A stretch of 64,000 nt of DNA from Abyssalbus ytuae (GTDB taxonomy: Bacteria > Bacteroidota > Bacteroidia > Flavobacteriales > Flavobacteriaceae). Below are positions 39,988 through 48,586 of the stretch, piece by piece. The translations under genes were made by a program, and so were the position numbers. Every line of letters begins with the position of its first letter. The first letter of the stretch is position 1. The stretch covers positions 2,604,001 to 2,668,000 of the forward strand of contig NZ_CP094358.1 in assembly GCF_022807975.1 (NCBI RefSeq). The letters are read 5' to 3'. Under the pieces are notes generated by a model. It was not told where the DNA came from, ran no database searches, and was given only the letters and a program-made list of their open reading frames with translations.

Positions 39988-40380
39988 ATGATTAATAAAT
40001 ATATTCTGGTTGCCGGAGCTTTTTTCGGGCTTACGGCAGTCGTTTTAGGAGCCTTTGGTGCTCATGTTTTAAAAGACAGTATTGGTGCGGAAAACCTAAA
40101 AACTTTTGAAACCGGGGTCAAGTATCAAATGTACCATGCTTTATTGCTGTTGCTACTGGGATGTACTTCGTTCGTATCACAGGGAACCAAACAATTGTTA
40201 CTGTATCTTATAGTAGCAGGGATCGTATTCTTTTCGGGCTCGGTTTATGGGTTGGCAACAAACAGTCTCACTTCTTTTGACTTTAAAAAAATAGCCCTCA
40301 TAACACCTGTGGGAGGTTTGCTGTTAATAATAAGCTGGGGTATTTTACTGTATAATTTTATTAAGATAAAAATAGAGTAA
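39988..40380 (+). CDS. DUF423 (YwdK-like) membrane protein
   Basis: The ATG at 39988 gives 130 residues; a TTG one codon earlier is less likely. Four transmembrane helices with the DUF423 motif FGAHVLKDSIGAENLKTFET then KYQMYHALLLLLLG (about 23-57). The family is widespread and functionally uncharacterised. Monocistronic, followed by a strong terminator. Confidence 0.9.
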   Translation: MINKYILVAGAFFGLTAVVLGAFGAHVLKDSIGAENLKTFETGVKYQMYHALLLLLLGCTSFVSQGTKQLLLYLIVAGIVFFSGSVYGLATNSLTSFDFKKIALITPVGGLLLIISWGILLYNFIKIKIE

Positions 40381-40385
40381 ATAAA

Positions 40386-40411
40386 AAAAGCTCCTTTTAA
40401 AAGGAGCTTTT
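40386..40411. terminator. Terminator between the DUF423 gene and hemD
   Basis: The perfect palindrome AAAAGCTCCTTTT/AAAAGGAGCTTTT serves the rightward DUF423 gene and the leftward hemD gene. Confidence 0.9.
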
Positions 40412-40425
40412 GCAGTATGTTTATT

Positions 40426-41172
40426 TTATTTTTTATTAGCTTCAGTAATATATTTTTCCAGGGCCATGGTCATAGAGGGTGTTTCCGGAGTAGGTGCCTG
40501 AATGTCTATTCTTAACCCGGCATTGTTTGCAGCATTAACTGTGGTATTTCCAAAAACAGCAATACGTGTGTTATTCTGCTCAAAATCAGGGAAATTCTTA
40601 AATAAAGATTCAATTCCAGAAGGACTGAAAAATACAAGAATATCGTAATAAACATCTCTCAGGTCAGAAAGGTCACTTATTACGGTTTTATACAGTATAG
40701 CTCTTTTCCATTCTACTTTTAATTCTTCAAGTGTTTCAGGAACTGCAGGCTTTAATACATCTGAAGAAGGTAGTAAAAACTTCTCGTTTTTATACTTCTT
40801 AATAAGCGGGGCCAACTCCTGAAAAGTTCTTTTACCAACATAAATTTTTCTTTTCCTGTAAACCACATACTTTTGCAAGTAATAGGCTACAGCTTCCGAC
40901 TGACAAAAATACTTCATCGTATCCGGTACTTTAAAACGCATTTCGTTGGCAATTCTAAAAAAATGATCTACCGAATTTCTGCTGGTAAGAATAATGGCGG
41001 TAAAATTTGTCAGATCAATTTTTTGCTGTCTTACATCTTTCGCATCAACACCTTCAACATGAATAAACGGCCTAAAATCAATTTTCACTTTTTGCTTTTC
41101 AACAAGTTGAGAATAAGGGGAATTTTCTATTTTAGGCTCTGGCTGAGAAACCAAAATTGTTTTGACTTTCAT
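40426..41172 (-). CDS. hemD: Uroporphyrinogen-III synthase family protein
   Basis: 248 residues, two alpha/beta lobes characteristic of HemD: KTILVSQPEPKIENSPYSQL at the start, LTSRNSVDHFF (about 62-72) in lobe one, KFLLPSSDVLKPAVPETLEE in lobe two and FFSPSGIESLFKNFP (about 180). It closes hydroxymethylbilane to uroporphyrinogen III in heme synthesis. Sequence conservation in HemD is low, so the call rests on length, pattern and its typical neighbour, the DUF4271 gene immediately upstream. Confidence 0.85.
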   Translation of the reverse strand: MKVKTILVSQPEPKIENSPYSQLVEKQKVKIDFRPFIHVEGVDAKDVRQQKIDLTNFTAIILTSRNSVDHFFRIANEMRFKVPDTMKYFCQSEAVAYYLQKYVVYRKRKIYVGKRTFQELAPLIKKYKNEKFLLPSSDVLKPAVPETLEELKVEWKRAILYKTVISDLSDLRDVYYDILVFFSPSGIESLFKNFPDFEQNNTRIAVFGNTTVNAANNAGLRIDIQAPTPETPSMTMALEKYITEANKK

Positions 41173-41193
41173 ATACCTTTTTCTTTTTAAAGC

Positions 41194-41871
41194 CTAATCA
41201 GCAAGCATTAGTTTTATTGCTATTAGATAGGGCAATATTTCAAGAGCGCAAAGATACAAAATAAAATAGAACAACCATTGCAGAATCTCTTTTTGATGCT
41301 TTTTTATTGTAAGTGTTAAAGATATGATGTTAAGTAATAAAAATATTATTATAATTGAAGTAATCACAACTTTTTTATTTACATGAGCAAATATAAAGAT
41401 GGTTAATAATGGGAGTAATAAAACAGGAATTAGGTTTTTATAGCTTAATTTATAAAAATGAAAATGAGAAATGAACTTATCAATTTCAAAAATAGCCGCA
41501 ACTGTTTTTTCGATCAGGTATTTTACGGAGATAAAAGTAAATAAAGTTAAAGCAATTACTATATAGTACCTGTGATTAATAAAATTATAGGCCCTCAATG
41601 CAAAGCTGATAATTAGTGTTAAAATTATTAGTTGCGCTATAAACAAAAACACATTAAACCAGTCGGTTTTAGGACTTTGTTCTTTCCCGTAAATTTTCAA
41701 ATACCGGTCTGATAAAAAAAGAGGTAAAAAAGTATAAAATCTTGCCGGATTATAAGATTTGGCCAGCACAATAAAGAAAAGGCTTACCATTAGCAATACT
41801 GCTTCAATACTCAAATTTTCAGTATAGCGTATAATCTCTTCCAGGTTTTTGTTTATTATGATTGATGCCAA
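41194..41871 (-). CDS. DUF4271 membrane protein
   Basis: 225 residues, about six transmembrane helices; the N-terminal soluble stretch (ENLSIEAVLLMVSLFFIVLA...) is short and the C-terminus is LPYLIAIKLMLAD. The motif FYTFLPLFLSDRYLKIYGKE (about 46-65) is typical of DUF4271, a Bacteroidota family found next to hemD. Function unknown. It is 21 nt upstream of hemD, one leftward unit. Confidence 0.85.
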   Translation of the reverse strand: MASIIINKNLEEIIRYTENLSIEAVLLMVSLFFIVLAKSYNPARFYTFLPLFLSDRYLKIYGKEQSPKTDWFNVFLFIAQLIILTLIISFALRAYNFINHRYYIVIALTLFTFISVKYLIEKTVAAIFEIDKFISHFHFYKLSYKNLIPVLLLPLLTIFIFAHVNKKVVITSIIIIFLLLNIISLTLTIKKHQKEILQWLFYFILYLCALEILPYLIAIKLMLAD

Positions 41872-41941
41872 AATTAATTAATATTATGATTAATTAACAC
41901 TTTGTAAGAAATATTAAACCTTAAAACTTCGATATTAATGT

Positions 41942-41949
41942 TATTTTTG
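41942..41949 (+). promoter_or_regulatory. Bacteroidota -7 element before the GT2 gene
   Basis: TATTTTTG matches TAnnTTTG, 17 nt before the GT2 start codon; the first of a three-gene rightward unit. Confidence 0.4.
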
Positions 41950-41966
41950 CTTCAATTTAATAGTGA

Positions 41967-42698
41967 ATGCAAAAAGATAGTTTAGTAATAATACCCACGT
42001 TCAATGAAATTGAGAACATTGAAAATATTATTAAAGCAGTTTTTAAACTGGAAAAAGCTTTTCATATATTAATTGTTGACGATAATTCACCCGATGGCAC
42101 TGCCATAATTGTCAAAGAGCTTCAAAAAACATTTAATGACAGGCTTTTTCTTGAAGTGCGTGAAGAAAAATCAGGATTAGGGACTGCCTATATTCATGGT
42201 TTTAAATGGGCCTTAAAGCACAATTATAAGTTTATTTTTGAAATGGATGCCGATTTTTCCCATAATCCGTCCGATTTGATAAGGCTTTACAATGAATGTG
42301 CTCATAAAGGAGCCGATGTGGCCATAGGATCAAGATACATAAAAGGAGTGAATGTAGTTAACTGGCCACTGGGTAGAATACTGTTATCCTATGGTGCCTC
42401 AATATATGTGAGGCTCATTACCGGAATGAAGGTGTACGACCCTACCGCCGGTTTCATTTGTTATAAAAGTGAAGTAATACAAAATATTAAGCTGGACAGT
42501 ATCCAGTTTGTAGGATATGCTTTCCAGATAGAAATGAAATTCCGGGCCTGGTTAAAAAAATATAAAATTAAAGAGATTCCCATTATTTTTAAAGACAGGG
42601 TAAAAGGAACCTCTAAAATGAACAGGAAAATAATAAGTGAAGCTGTTTTCGGAGTAATGTCCATGAAGTGCAAAAGCCTGTTCAGTAAAGATTTTTAA
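41967..42698 (+). CDS. Polyprenol monophosphomannose synthase-like glycosyltransferase (GT2)
   Basis: 243 residues, GT-A fold. VIIPTFNEIENI at the N-terminus, VDDNSPDGT (about 37-45) for nucleotide binding, and FEMDADFSHNP (about 92-102) with the D-x-D metal site. The tail FKDRVKGTSKMNRKIISEAV is the hallmark of the DPM1-type subgroup that makes polyprenyl-phosphate-mannose or -glucose for envelope glycans. No membrane domain. The stop is 1 nt from the next start (TAAGATG), so it is co-transcribed with pyrC. Confidence 0.93.
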   Translation: MQKDSLVIIPTFNEIENIENIIKAVFKLEKAFHILIVDDNSPDGTAIIVKELQKTFNDRLFLEVREEKSGLGTAYIHGFKWALKHNYKFIFEMDADFSHNPSDLIRLYNECAHKGADVAIGSRYIKGVNVVNWPLGRILLSYGASIYVRLITGMKVYDPTAGFICYKSEVIQNIKLDSIQFVGYAFQIEMKFRAWLKKYKIKEIPIIFKDRVKGTSKMNRKIISEAVFGVMSMKCKSLFSKDF

Positions 42699-42699
42699 G

Positions 42700-44037
42700 A
42701 TGAACAAAATACTTATAAAAAATGCAACCGTAGTAAATGACCTCCAGGCTTTTGAAGCCGATGTTTTAATTGAAGGAGAGTTTATTACCAGAATTGATAA
42801 AAATATCGCTGCCGGAAATATAAAAAATATTATTGATGCTGGAGGTAAATATTTATTGCCCGGAGTTATAGACGATCAGGTACATTTTAGAGAACCCGGC
42901 TTAACCCATAAAGGAAATATTGCATCCGAAAGTAAGGCAGCTGTTGCCGGGGGCATCACTACTTTTATAGAGCAGCCCAATACCAATCCGCAAACTACGT
43001 CAATAGAAAGGCTGGAAGAAAAATTTGCAATAGCGGCCAATACATCTTTTGCCAACTATTCATTTATGTTTGGGGGAACCAACGACAATCTTGAAGAAAT
43101 AAAAAAACTCGATAAAAATGCCTGTGCAGGTGTTAAATTGTTTTTAGGATCTTCTACCGGCAACATGCTGGTAGATGATGAAACCGTAATTGAAAAAATA
43201 TTTTCCAGTACCGATCTGGTCATTTCTGCCCATTGTGAAGACGAAACTACCATTAAAAACAATCTCGAAAAATACAAATCAATTTACGGTGATAATATCC
43301 CTGTTAAATTTCATCCCCTGATTCGAAGCGAAGAAGCATGCTATCTTTCTTCATCAAAAGCCATTGAACTGGCAAAAAAAACCGGGGCAAGGTTGCATGT
43401 TTTTCATGTGTCCACAGAAAAAGAAACCCATCAGTTTGTTAATAATATACCTTTAAAGGACAAGAAAATTACGGCCGAAGTATGTATACATCATCTTTAT
43501 TTTACTGATAAAGACTATGAAAAAAAAGGCACTTTGATAAAATGGAATCCTGCCGTAAAAACCCGGGCAGACAAAGAAGGATTATGGAAAGCACTGTTAG
43601 ACGACCGTATTGATGTGGTGGCTACTGATCATGCACCGCATACCCTGGAGGAAAAGAATAATGTTTATACAAAAGCACCTTCGGGCGGTCCGCTGGTACA
43701 ACATGCCCTTCCTGCAATGCTCCAGGCATACCATGAAGGTAAAATTGAGTTGGGGAAAATAGTACAGAAAATGTGTCACAACCCGGCAACATTATTCAGT
43801 ATTGAAAAAAGAGGATTTATAAAAGAAGGCTTTTATGCCGATTTGGTCCTGGCTGATCTGAATAATGAATGGACAGTAGCCAAGAACAATATTCTATACA
43901 AATGCGGATGGTCTCCTTTTGAAGAAAAGGTGTTCGGATCTAAAATAACACATACCTTTGTAAATGGTCATCTGGCTTACAGGGAAGGAAATTTTTCAAA
44001 CGAGAAAAATGTAAAAAGGCTTACGTTTAACAGATAA
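42700..44037 (+). CDS. pyrC: Dihydroorotase
   Basis: 445 residues, class I amidohydrolase. The N-terminal metal motif reads DDQVHFREPG; the first His of the usual D-x-H-x-H is Gln, a variant I recall as common in flavobacterial dihydroorotases. The carbamylated Lys is in AGVKLFLGSSTG (about 146), further metal ligands in HCED and HVFHVS, and the catalytic Asp in ATDHAPHTLEEKN (about 310). It cyclises carbamoyl-aspartate in pyrimidine synthesis. Lies in a unit with the GT2 gene and DUF4296. Confidence 0.94.
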   Translation: MNKILIKNATVVNDLQAFEADVLIEGEFITRIDKNIAAGNIKNIIDAGGKYLLPGVIDDQVHFREPGLTHKGNIASESKAAVAGGITTFIEQPNTNPQTTSIERLEEKFAIAANTSFANYSFMFGGTNDNLEEIKKLDKNACAGVKLFLGSSTGNMLVDDETVIEKIFSSTDLVISAHCEDETTIKNNLEKYKSIYGDNIPVKFHPLIRSEEACYLSSSKAIELAKKTGARLHVFHVSTEKETHQFVNNIPLKDKKITAEVCIHHLYFTDKDYEKKGTLIKWNPAVKTRADKEGLWKALLDDRIDVVATDHAPHTLEEKNNVYTKAPSGGPLVQHALPAMLQAYHEGKIELGKIVQKMCHNPATLFSIEKRGFIKEGFYADLVLADLNNEWTVAKNNILYKCGWSPFEEKVFGSKITHTFVNGHLAYREGNFSNEKNVKRLTFNR

Positions 44038-44041
44038 TTAT

Positions 44042-44446
44042 ATGACAGCAAATAAAATTCTGGCAGCATTCTTTATGGTTTTTGCACTGTCCTGTAACAG
44101 GAGTGTAGTAGAAAAACCAGATGATATCATCACTGAAAAACAAATGGTGGATGTTTTGTATGATATTGCAATAGTACGGGCAAATATGGGAACAGGTAAG
44201 TCAAAAGAAAACTACAAAGGATTATCACCTGAAGAATACATTTATAAAAAATATCAAATAGACAGTACCCGACTTTCCAACAGTATTATTTATTACACCT
44301 CAAAACCCGAAAAAAATGTTGAGATTTATACAAAAGTAGAAGAACGCCTGCAGGCAGTAAAAGAAACACTGGAAAAAGAAAAAGATTCAATCCAGGAATC
44401 CCTTAAAACTAAAAAAGATTCTTTAAAATTGATCAAAAAGCGCTAG
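44042..44446 (+). CDS. DUF4296 lipoprotein
   Basis: 134 residues. Lipoprotein signal with lipobox FALSC (Cys at about 18). The DUF4296 domain covers about 28-110 (KQMVDVLYDIAIVRAN ... EYIYKKYQIDSTRLSNSIIY), then a Lys/Glu-rich coiled tail. Bacteroidota-specific, function unknown, regularly located behind the pyrC gene. Spacing to pyrC is 4 nt. Confidence 0.88.
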   Translation: MTANKILAAFFMVFALSCNRSVVEKPDDIITEKQMVDVLYDIAIVRANMGTGKSKENYKGLSPEEYIYKKYQIDSTRLSNSIIYYTSKPEKNVEIYTKVEERLQAVKETLEKEKDSIQESLKTKKDSLKLIKKR

Positions 44447-44451
44447 GATTA

Positions 44452-45438
44452 TTACATTTTACCGCATGCCTTTTTTATAGTTTCATCCACAGGTTTAAAA
44501 ACAAAATTCAATTCCTTTTTAATTTTATCGTTGCTGTAAAAGTCCCGGGTATTTAGTGATCTGGCCGAAATCCTGGTAAGTTTTCTTTTATATCCTGGTA
44601 ATAAACCCATAAACCGGTCTAACCGCCACAAAAATTCCAGTTGCCATTTTTTTACTCTCTTTTCAGGAGGCTTTACCTTTAGCTCTTCGGCAATTTTATG
44701 CAGAACTTCCTTGTATGATAAATTTTCGGCAATTACAATAAAACGCTCATTTTTAATATCACTTTCGGTTAATTTTACCATGGCCTTTACCACATCTTCC
44801 ACATCCACAAAGCCGGTGCCCCCTGCAGGATAAAAAGAAATGCCCTTTTTTACTTTTTTAAAAATTGATAAACTCGGGCTGTCCCATTTACCATGACCTA
44901 AAATGATGCCCGGATTTACTATTACAGCATTGACTCCTTCCTGTGTGGCCCGCCACACTTCTATTTCGGCTCCGTATTTAGTAATCGCATACACATTATT
45001 TTCAGCTTCGGCATTCCATTGGGTTTCTTCGGTAATTATTTCTTTTACCAAAGGTTTTCCTATGGCAGCAATAGAGCTTACATAGCACAATTTATCTATT
45101 TTATTTTCTATACACAGGTTTACCACATTGGCAGTTGCTTCAATATTTGCACATCGTAGTTTTTTGTAATCATGAGGAACAAATGAAATAAATGCCGCGC
45201 AATGATAAACTATATTTATATTTTTAAACGCATGGGTAAGTGAAGGTAAATCCAGGATATCAGCTTTCACCCATTCAATATTGTCAAACAAATCTTCATG
45301 GTTGAGAAAAAGATTAGTTTTAACCGTTTCAACCTTTTCTGCATGCCGGTAAGTAGCCCTTACTTTTTCACCCTGTTTTACCAGATAAAAAAGTAAATGC
45401 CCGCCAACCAAGCCTGTACCCCCTGTTACTAAAATCAT
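44452..45438 (-). CDS. NAD-dependent epimerase/dehydratase (extended SDR)
   Basis: 328 residues. The Rossmann motif is ILVTGGTGLVGGHLLFYL (about 2-19; G-x-x-G-x-x-G), the substrate-binding triad is Ser in YVSSIAAIG (about 122) with Y-x-x-x-K in YAITKYGAE (about 150-154). The layout resembles dihydroflavonol-reductase/3beta-HSD-like SDRs of flavobacteria. Its sugar or steroid-like substrate cannot be told. It converges with the DUF4296 gene and is divergent from tyrS. Confidence 0.88.
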   Translation of the reverse strand: MILVTGGTGLVGGHLLFYLVKQGEKVRATYRHAEKVETVKTNLFLNHEDLFDNIEWVKADILDLPSLTHAFKNINIVYHCAAFISFVPHDYKKLRCANIEATANVVNLCIENKIDKLCYVSSIAAIGKPLVKEIITEETQWNAEAENNVYAITKYGAEIEVWRATQEGVNAVIVNPGIILGHGKWDSPSLSIFKKVKKGISFYPAGGTGFVDVEDVVKAMVKLTESDIKNERFIVIAENLSYKEVLHKIAEELKVKPPEKRVKKWQLEFLWRLDRFMGLLPGYKRKLTRISARSLNTRDFYSNDKIKKELNFVFKPVDETIKKACGKM

Positions 45439-45484
45439 GGTTCAAAGATATATAAATAACCTTAGCTATAAATCAGTTTTTAAA

Positions 45485-45514
45485 TTGAGAAGTTTGTTAA
45501 TTATCCTATCTTTG
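45485..45514 (+). promoter_or_regulatory. Promoter of tyrS
   Basis: TTG (45485-45487), 19-nt spacer, TATCTTTG (45507-45514): the best full match to the Bacteroidota -33/-7 consensus in the window, 26 nt before the tyrS start. Confidence 0.6.
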
Positions 45515-45539
45515 CCCCCAGTTATCAAAAAAAGATAAA

Positions 45540-46835
45540 ATGCCTGAGAATTTTGTTGAAGAATTACGCTGGAGAGGGATGCTCCACGATATTATGCCCG
45601 AAACCGAAGAGTTACTTTTAAAGGAAAGTGTTGCCGGATATATCGGGTTTGACCCCACGGCCGATTCACTGCATATCGGAAGTTTGGTGCAGATTATGAT
45701 TTTAATGCACTTTCAGAAAAGCGGACATAAACCCATTGCCCTTGTAGGTGGAGCCACCGGTATGATTGGTGACCCTTCGGGAAAATCGCAGGAACGTAAT
45801 TTACTGGACGAAGAAACCCTTAACAAAAATATTGAAGGTATAAAAAATCAACTGGCAAGGTTTTTAGATTTTGACGCCTCACACAATAACGCAGCCGAAC
45901 TTGTAAACAATTACGACTGGATGAAAAAATTCAGCCTGATAGAGTTTGTGCGCGATATTGGAAAGCATATAACGGTTAACTACATGATGGCCAAAGACTC
46001 GGTAAAAAAGCGTTTAAGTGCCGAATCTAAAGAGGGGATGAGCTTTACCGAATTTACTTACCAGTTGTTTCAGGGTTACGACTTTCTTCACCTTTACAAC
46101 GAAAAAAACTGTAAACTGCAAATGGGGGGCAGCGACCAGTGGGGAAACATTACCACCGGTACTGAGCTAATTAGAAGAAAAGCAGGAGGAAAGGCCTATG
46201 CTATTACCTGTCCTTTAATTACCAAGGCCGACGGAACCAAATTTGGTAAAACCGAAGGAGGCAATGTGTGGCTGGATGCAGAGAGGACTTCACCCTATAA
46301 ATTTTATCAGTACTGGCTCAATGCCAGCGATGAAGATGCTGAGAATTACATTAAGATATTTACATTTCTGGAAAAAGAAGAGATAGAACAACTTATCATA
46401 CAGCATAAAGAAGCTCCACACCTGAGGTTGCTGCAAAAAAAGATTGCCGAAGAGGTGACTCGCATGGTGCATTCTGAAGAAGAATTGGAAAACGCCGTTA
46501 AAGCTTCTAATATATTATTTGGAAAGTCTACCTCGCAAGATCTTAAAGGGCTTAATGAAAAAACCTTTTTAGATATATTTGACGGGGTTCCGCAGGCCGA
46601 AGTATCAATAGCCGATATAGAGACCGGACTGGATATGATCGGGGCTCTTTCTGCCAAAACAGGTTTTTTAAGTTCCAATGCCGATGCCCGCAGGGCACTT
46701 AAAGAAAATTCCATATCGGTTAATAAAGAAAAAGTAAAAGAAGATTATACAATCACCACTGCCGATTTGATAAATAATAAATTTGTTTTACTGCAAAGAG
46801 GCAGAAAAAATTATTTTGTGGTTGTGGTAAAATAA
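45540..46835 (+). CDS. tyrS: Tyrosyl-tRNA synthetase
   Basis: 431 residues, class [20 protein letters not shown] (about 34-52) includes the HIGH motif as HIGS; the KMSKS loop is the TyrRS variant KFGKT (about 226-230) in [26 protein letters not shown] binds tyrosine. The C-terminal S4 RNA-binding domain (about 365-431: [20 protein letters not shown]) is complete. Monocistronic with its own promoter. Confidence 0.97.
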   Translation: MPENFVEELRWRGMLHDIMPETEELLLKESVAGYIGFDPTADSLHIGSLVQIMILMHFQKSGHKPIALVGGATGMIGDPSGKSQERNLLDEETLNKNIEGIKNQLARFLDFDASHNNAAELVNNYDWMKKFSLIEFVRDIGKHITVNYMMAKDSVKKRLSAESKEGMSFTEFTYQLFQGYDFLHLYNEKNCKLQMGGSDQWGNITTGTELIRRKAGGKAYAITCPLITKADGTKFGKTEGGNVWLDAERTSPYKFYQYWLNASDEDAENYIKIFTFLEKEEIEQLIIQHKEAPHLRLLQKKIAEEVTRMVHSEEELENAVKASNILFGKSTSQDLKGLNEKTFLDIFDGVPQAEVSIADIETGLDMIGALSAKTGFLSSNADARRALKENSISVNKEKVKEDYTITTADLINNKFVLLQRGRKNYFVVVVK

Positions 46836-46907
46836 GTGCCCGGAGTTTTTGTCAGAGCGTTTAGAAAAGATAAACTTTATATAAAACTATTACATAGCCG
46901 GGAGTTT

Positions 46908-47315
46908 TTATTTAATTTCTCCCGGTTTTTTATTTTCAACAGGCCCTCCGGATTCTTTCCATGCCAGAAAACCTCCATCCAGGTTATATATTTTTTTATA
47001 CCCTAAAGAGTCCAGTATTTTTGCCGCTTTTAAGCTTCTTTTGCCCGACCTGCAGTATAAATATACAGGTGCCGTTTTTTTTAATTTCCCTGTCTTTTTA
47101 ATAAAATTATCATTTAACACATCTATGTTTACAGCCCCCGGTAAGTGGCCTTCTTCATATTCTTCAGGCGTTCTTACATCTACCAGTATTTCTTTACTGT
47201 TAGTTTTGGTATCATAATCAGTAATGTTGAGGGTAGTAATTTCATTTTTAGTATGAAAACAGGAAATAAAAACAAATAGAGGCAAGAATACTGACAGCGG
47301 TTTTAACTTTTTCAT
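46908..47315 (-). CDS. Rhodanese-domain lipoprotein
   Basis: The ATG at 47315 gives 135 residues with a lipoprotein signal (MKKLKPLSVFLPLFVFISC). The rhodanese domain (about 32-125) has VDVRTPEEYEEGHLPGAVNI, the active Cys in YLYCRSGKRSLKAA (C-R-S-G-K-R, about residue 89) and LDGGFLAWKESGGP. It would act as a periplasmic sulfurtransferase or persulfide carrier. It lies alone between tyrS and the accessory island. Confidence 0.92.
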   Translation of the reverse strand: MKKLKPLSVFLPLFVFISCFHTKNEITTLNITDYDTKTNSKEILVDVRTPEEYEEGHLPGAVNIDVLNDNFIKKTGKLKKTAPVYLYCRSGKRSLKAAKILDSLGYKKIYNLDGGFLAWKESGGPVENKKPGEIK

Positions 47316-47399
47316 AGTGTATAGCAATTTGGGTGAAAATATAAAACTTTTTCCGTAAGTAATAACTCACCGACAGGTGTTTTTAAGGAATTTGTCTTT

Positions 47400-47505
47400 T
47401 GTGATTTTTCACCCCTCCCCACGCTATGGCGTGGTACTCTCTTTGGGAGATGGAGAGTGGTGAGAGAAAAGATGCCGGATGACACCTAAGGATCTTCAGG
47501 AAAAC
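47400..47505. repeat. REP-like DNA at the left edge of the second accessory island
   Basis: CCACGC (47419-47424) / GCGTGG (47429-47434) palindrome followed by a CTCTTTGGGAGATGGAGAG-type stretch. No gene. Confidence 0.5.
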
Positions 47506-48375
47506 CTATATATACCCGGTTTTAGTTTCAATTGCTTTTAAAGCTTTAATATGTTCCAGGCAAATTTGTTCCGTTAAGTCGAGTAACTTTTTGGTTTCAA
47601 TCTCCCAATAGCTTAACTGTTGGCGGGTTACCGGAAATTCTTCCTCACTTTTGTAACGCCCGCCAATGTAGGCATAGTTCAAATGGTCAAAAAGTTCTTT
47701 TTGTTCTTCGGTAACGCGGGGAAAAGCTTCTTTAACACGGGTGTCAAACTTTAAAACCCGGCTTCGCAATACTTCCAGGTTATGCTCATACGGGTTGTAA
47801 TGGGTAAAAACCATTTCTATAGTGGTATAGCACATTTCTACGACTTGTTGGAGATTAAAGGAGGCTATTTTCAATTCCTGTTCCTTCAATGCGGCAGAAT
47901 ACATCTTTAAAAAACCATTTGCATTTGTAAACCACATCTTAAAATCTTCTTCTGCAATTTCCCTTCTCCGGGTGGGTGTGAGTTCTTTGGGGTCGGATAG
48001 TTGAAAGTTACCCGAGTTGTACAACACCTTGCCCTCGCGTTTTATGTCGGTAAAAAAGTATTGTTTTTCTTCCAGGTTGCTGTTTACAAAACCAATCTTT
48101 TCTACAATAAGTTGTACGGGTATGCCAATATCCTTAAAAATACCCCGTAATTTTTTCCTGAGCCCCTGCCGGGTATCGGCATTGGCTGTTACTACTAAAA
48201 TATCGTAGTCGCTCTGTTTTCCCTGTGCTTTTCCTCTTTGTTCTTTATAGTCGCCACGGGCGTAGGAGCCAAAGAGTATCACCATTTCCGCCTTTCCGGT
48301 GGCCACAATACGTTGGGTTACGGTTTCCAGTTCTTTTATTTTGTCAGGGGGCAAATGGGATAACTGTTGTTTCAC
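47506..48375 (-). CDS. Nucleotidyltransferase-HEPN fusion protein, copy B
   Basis: 289 residues from a GTG start. MNT motifs GSYARG (36-41) and SDYD (55-58) are identical to copy A, as are most other residues. The window after EED differs: FKMWFTNANGFLKMYSAALK plus EQELKI (26 residues versus 21 in copy A), and the last few residues also differ (KTGYI). The HEPN part (SFNLQQVVEMCYTTIEMVFT) follows. Copy B has the shared promoter and hairpin leader but no 21-bp array. It is downstream of copy C on the same strand with its own promoter. Confidence 0.88.
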   Translation of the reverse strand: MKQQLSHLPPDKIKELETVTQRIVATGKAEMVILFGSYARGDYKEQRGKAQGKQSDYDILVVTANADTRQGLRKKLRGIFKDIGIPVQLIVEKIGFVNSNLEEKQYFFTDIKREGKVLYNSGNFQLSDPKELTPTRRREIAEEDFKMWFTNANGFLKMYSAALKEQELKIASFNLQQVVEMCYTTIEMVFTHYNPYEHNLEVLRSRVLKFDTRVKEAFPRVTEEQKELFDHLNYAYIGGRYKSEEEFPVTRQQLSYWEIETKKLLDLTEQICLEHIKALKAIETKTGYI

Positions 48376-48501
48376 TTATAAAGATTTTTTGAGAGTGGTA
48401 AGATAAAAAATCCCCGGCAAAAGGGGCATAAAATAAGTACAATAATTTATATTCTTCGCTCCCCGAAGCCCCTGACTTCCGGGGGGAAAATAACAAAAAT
48501 A
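48376..48501 (-). promoter_or_regulatory. Promoter and hairpin leader of copy B
   Basis: On the minus strand, TATTTTTG (48501-48494) lies in the same GACTATGTGCTATATATT context as in copies A and C. A GC-rich hairpin (about 48485-48455) and CCCC...GGGG plus a T run (48428-48407) follow before the GTG at 48375. The second stem is identical to that of copy A. Homology to the other leaders ends just upstream of the promoter (about 48515). Confidence 0.55.
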
Positions 48502-48586
48502 TATAGCACATAGTCAGGTAGTTGCCAAAATGAACGAATACCAGAAAAGATATGCTAAATAAAACCTAAAGAGTTTTCAGGAAAAT

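Noticed and set aside
44452-45438. Dihydroflavonol reductase as a specific name for the SDR protein
   Set aside because: Motifs support only an extended SDR; substrate cannot be assigned.
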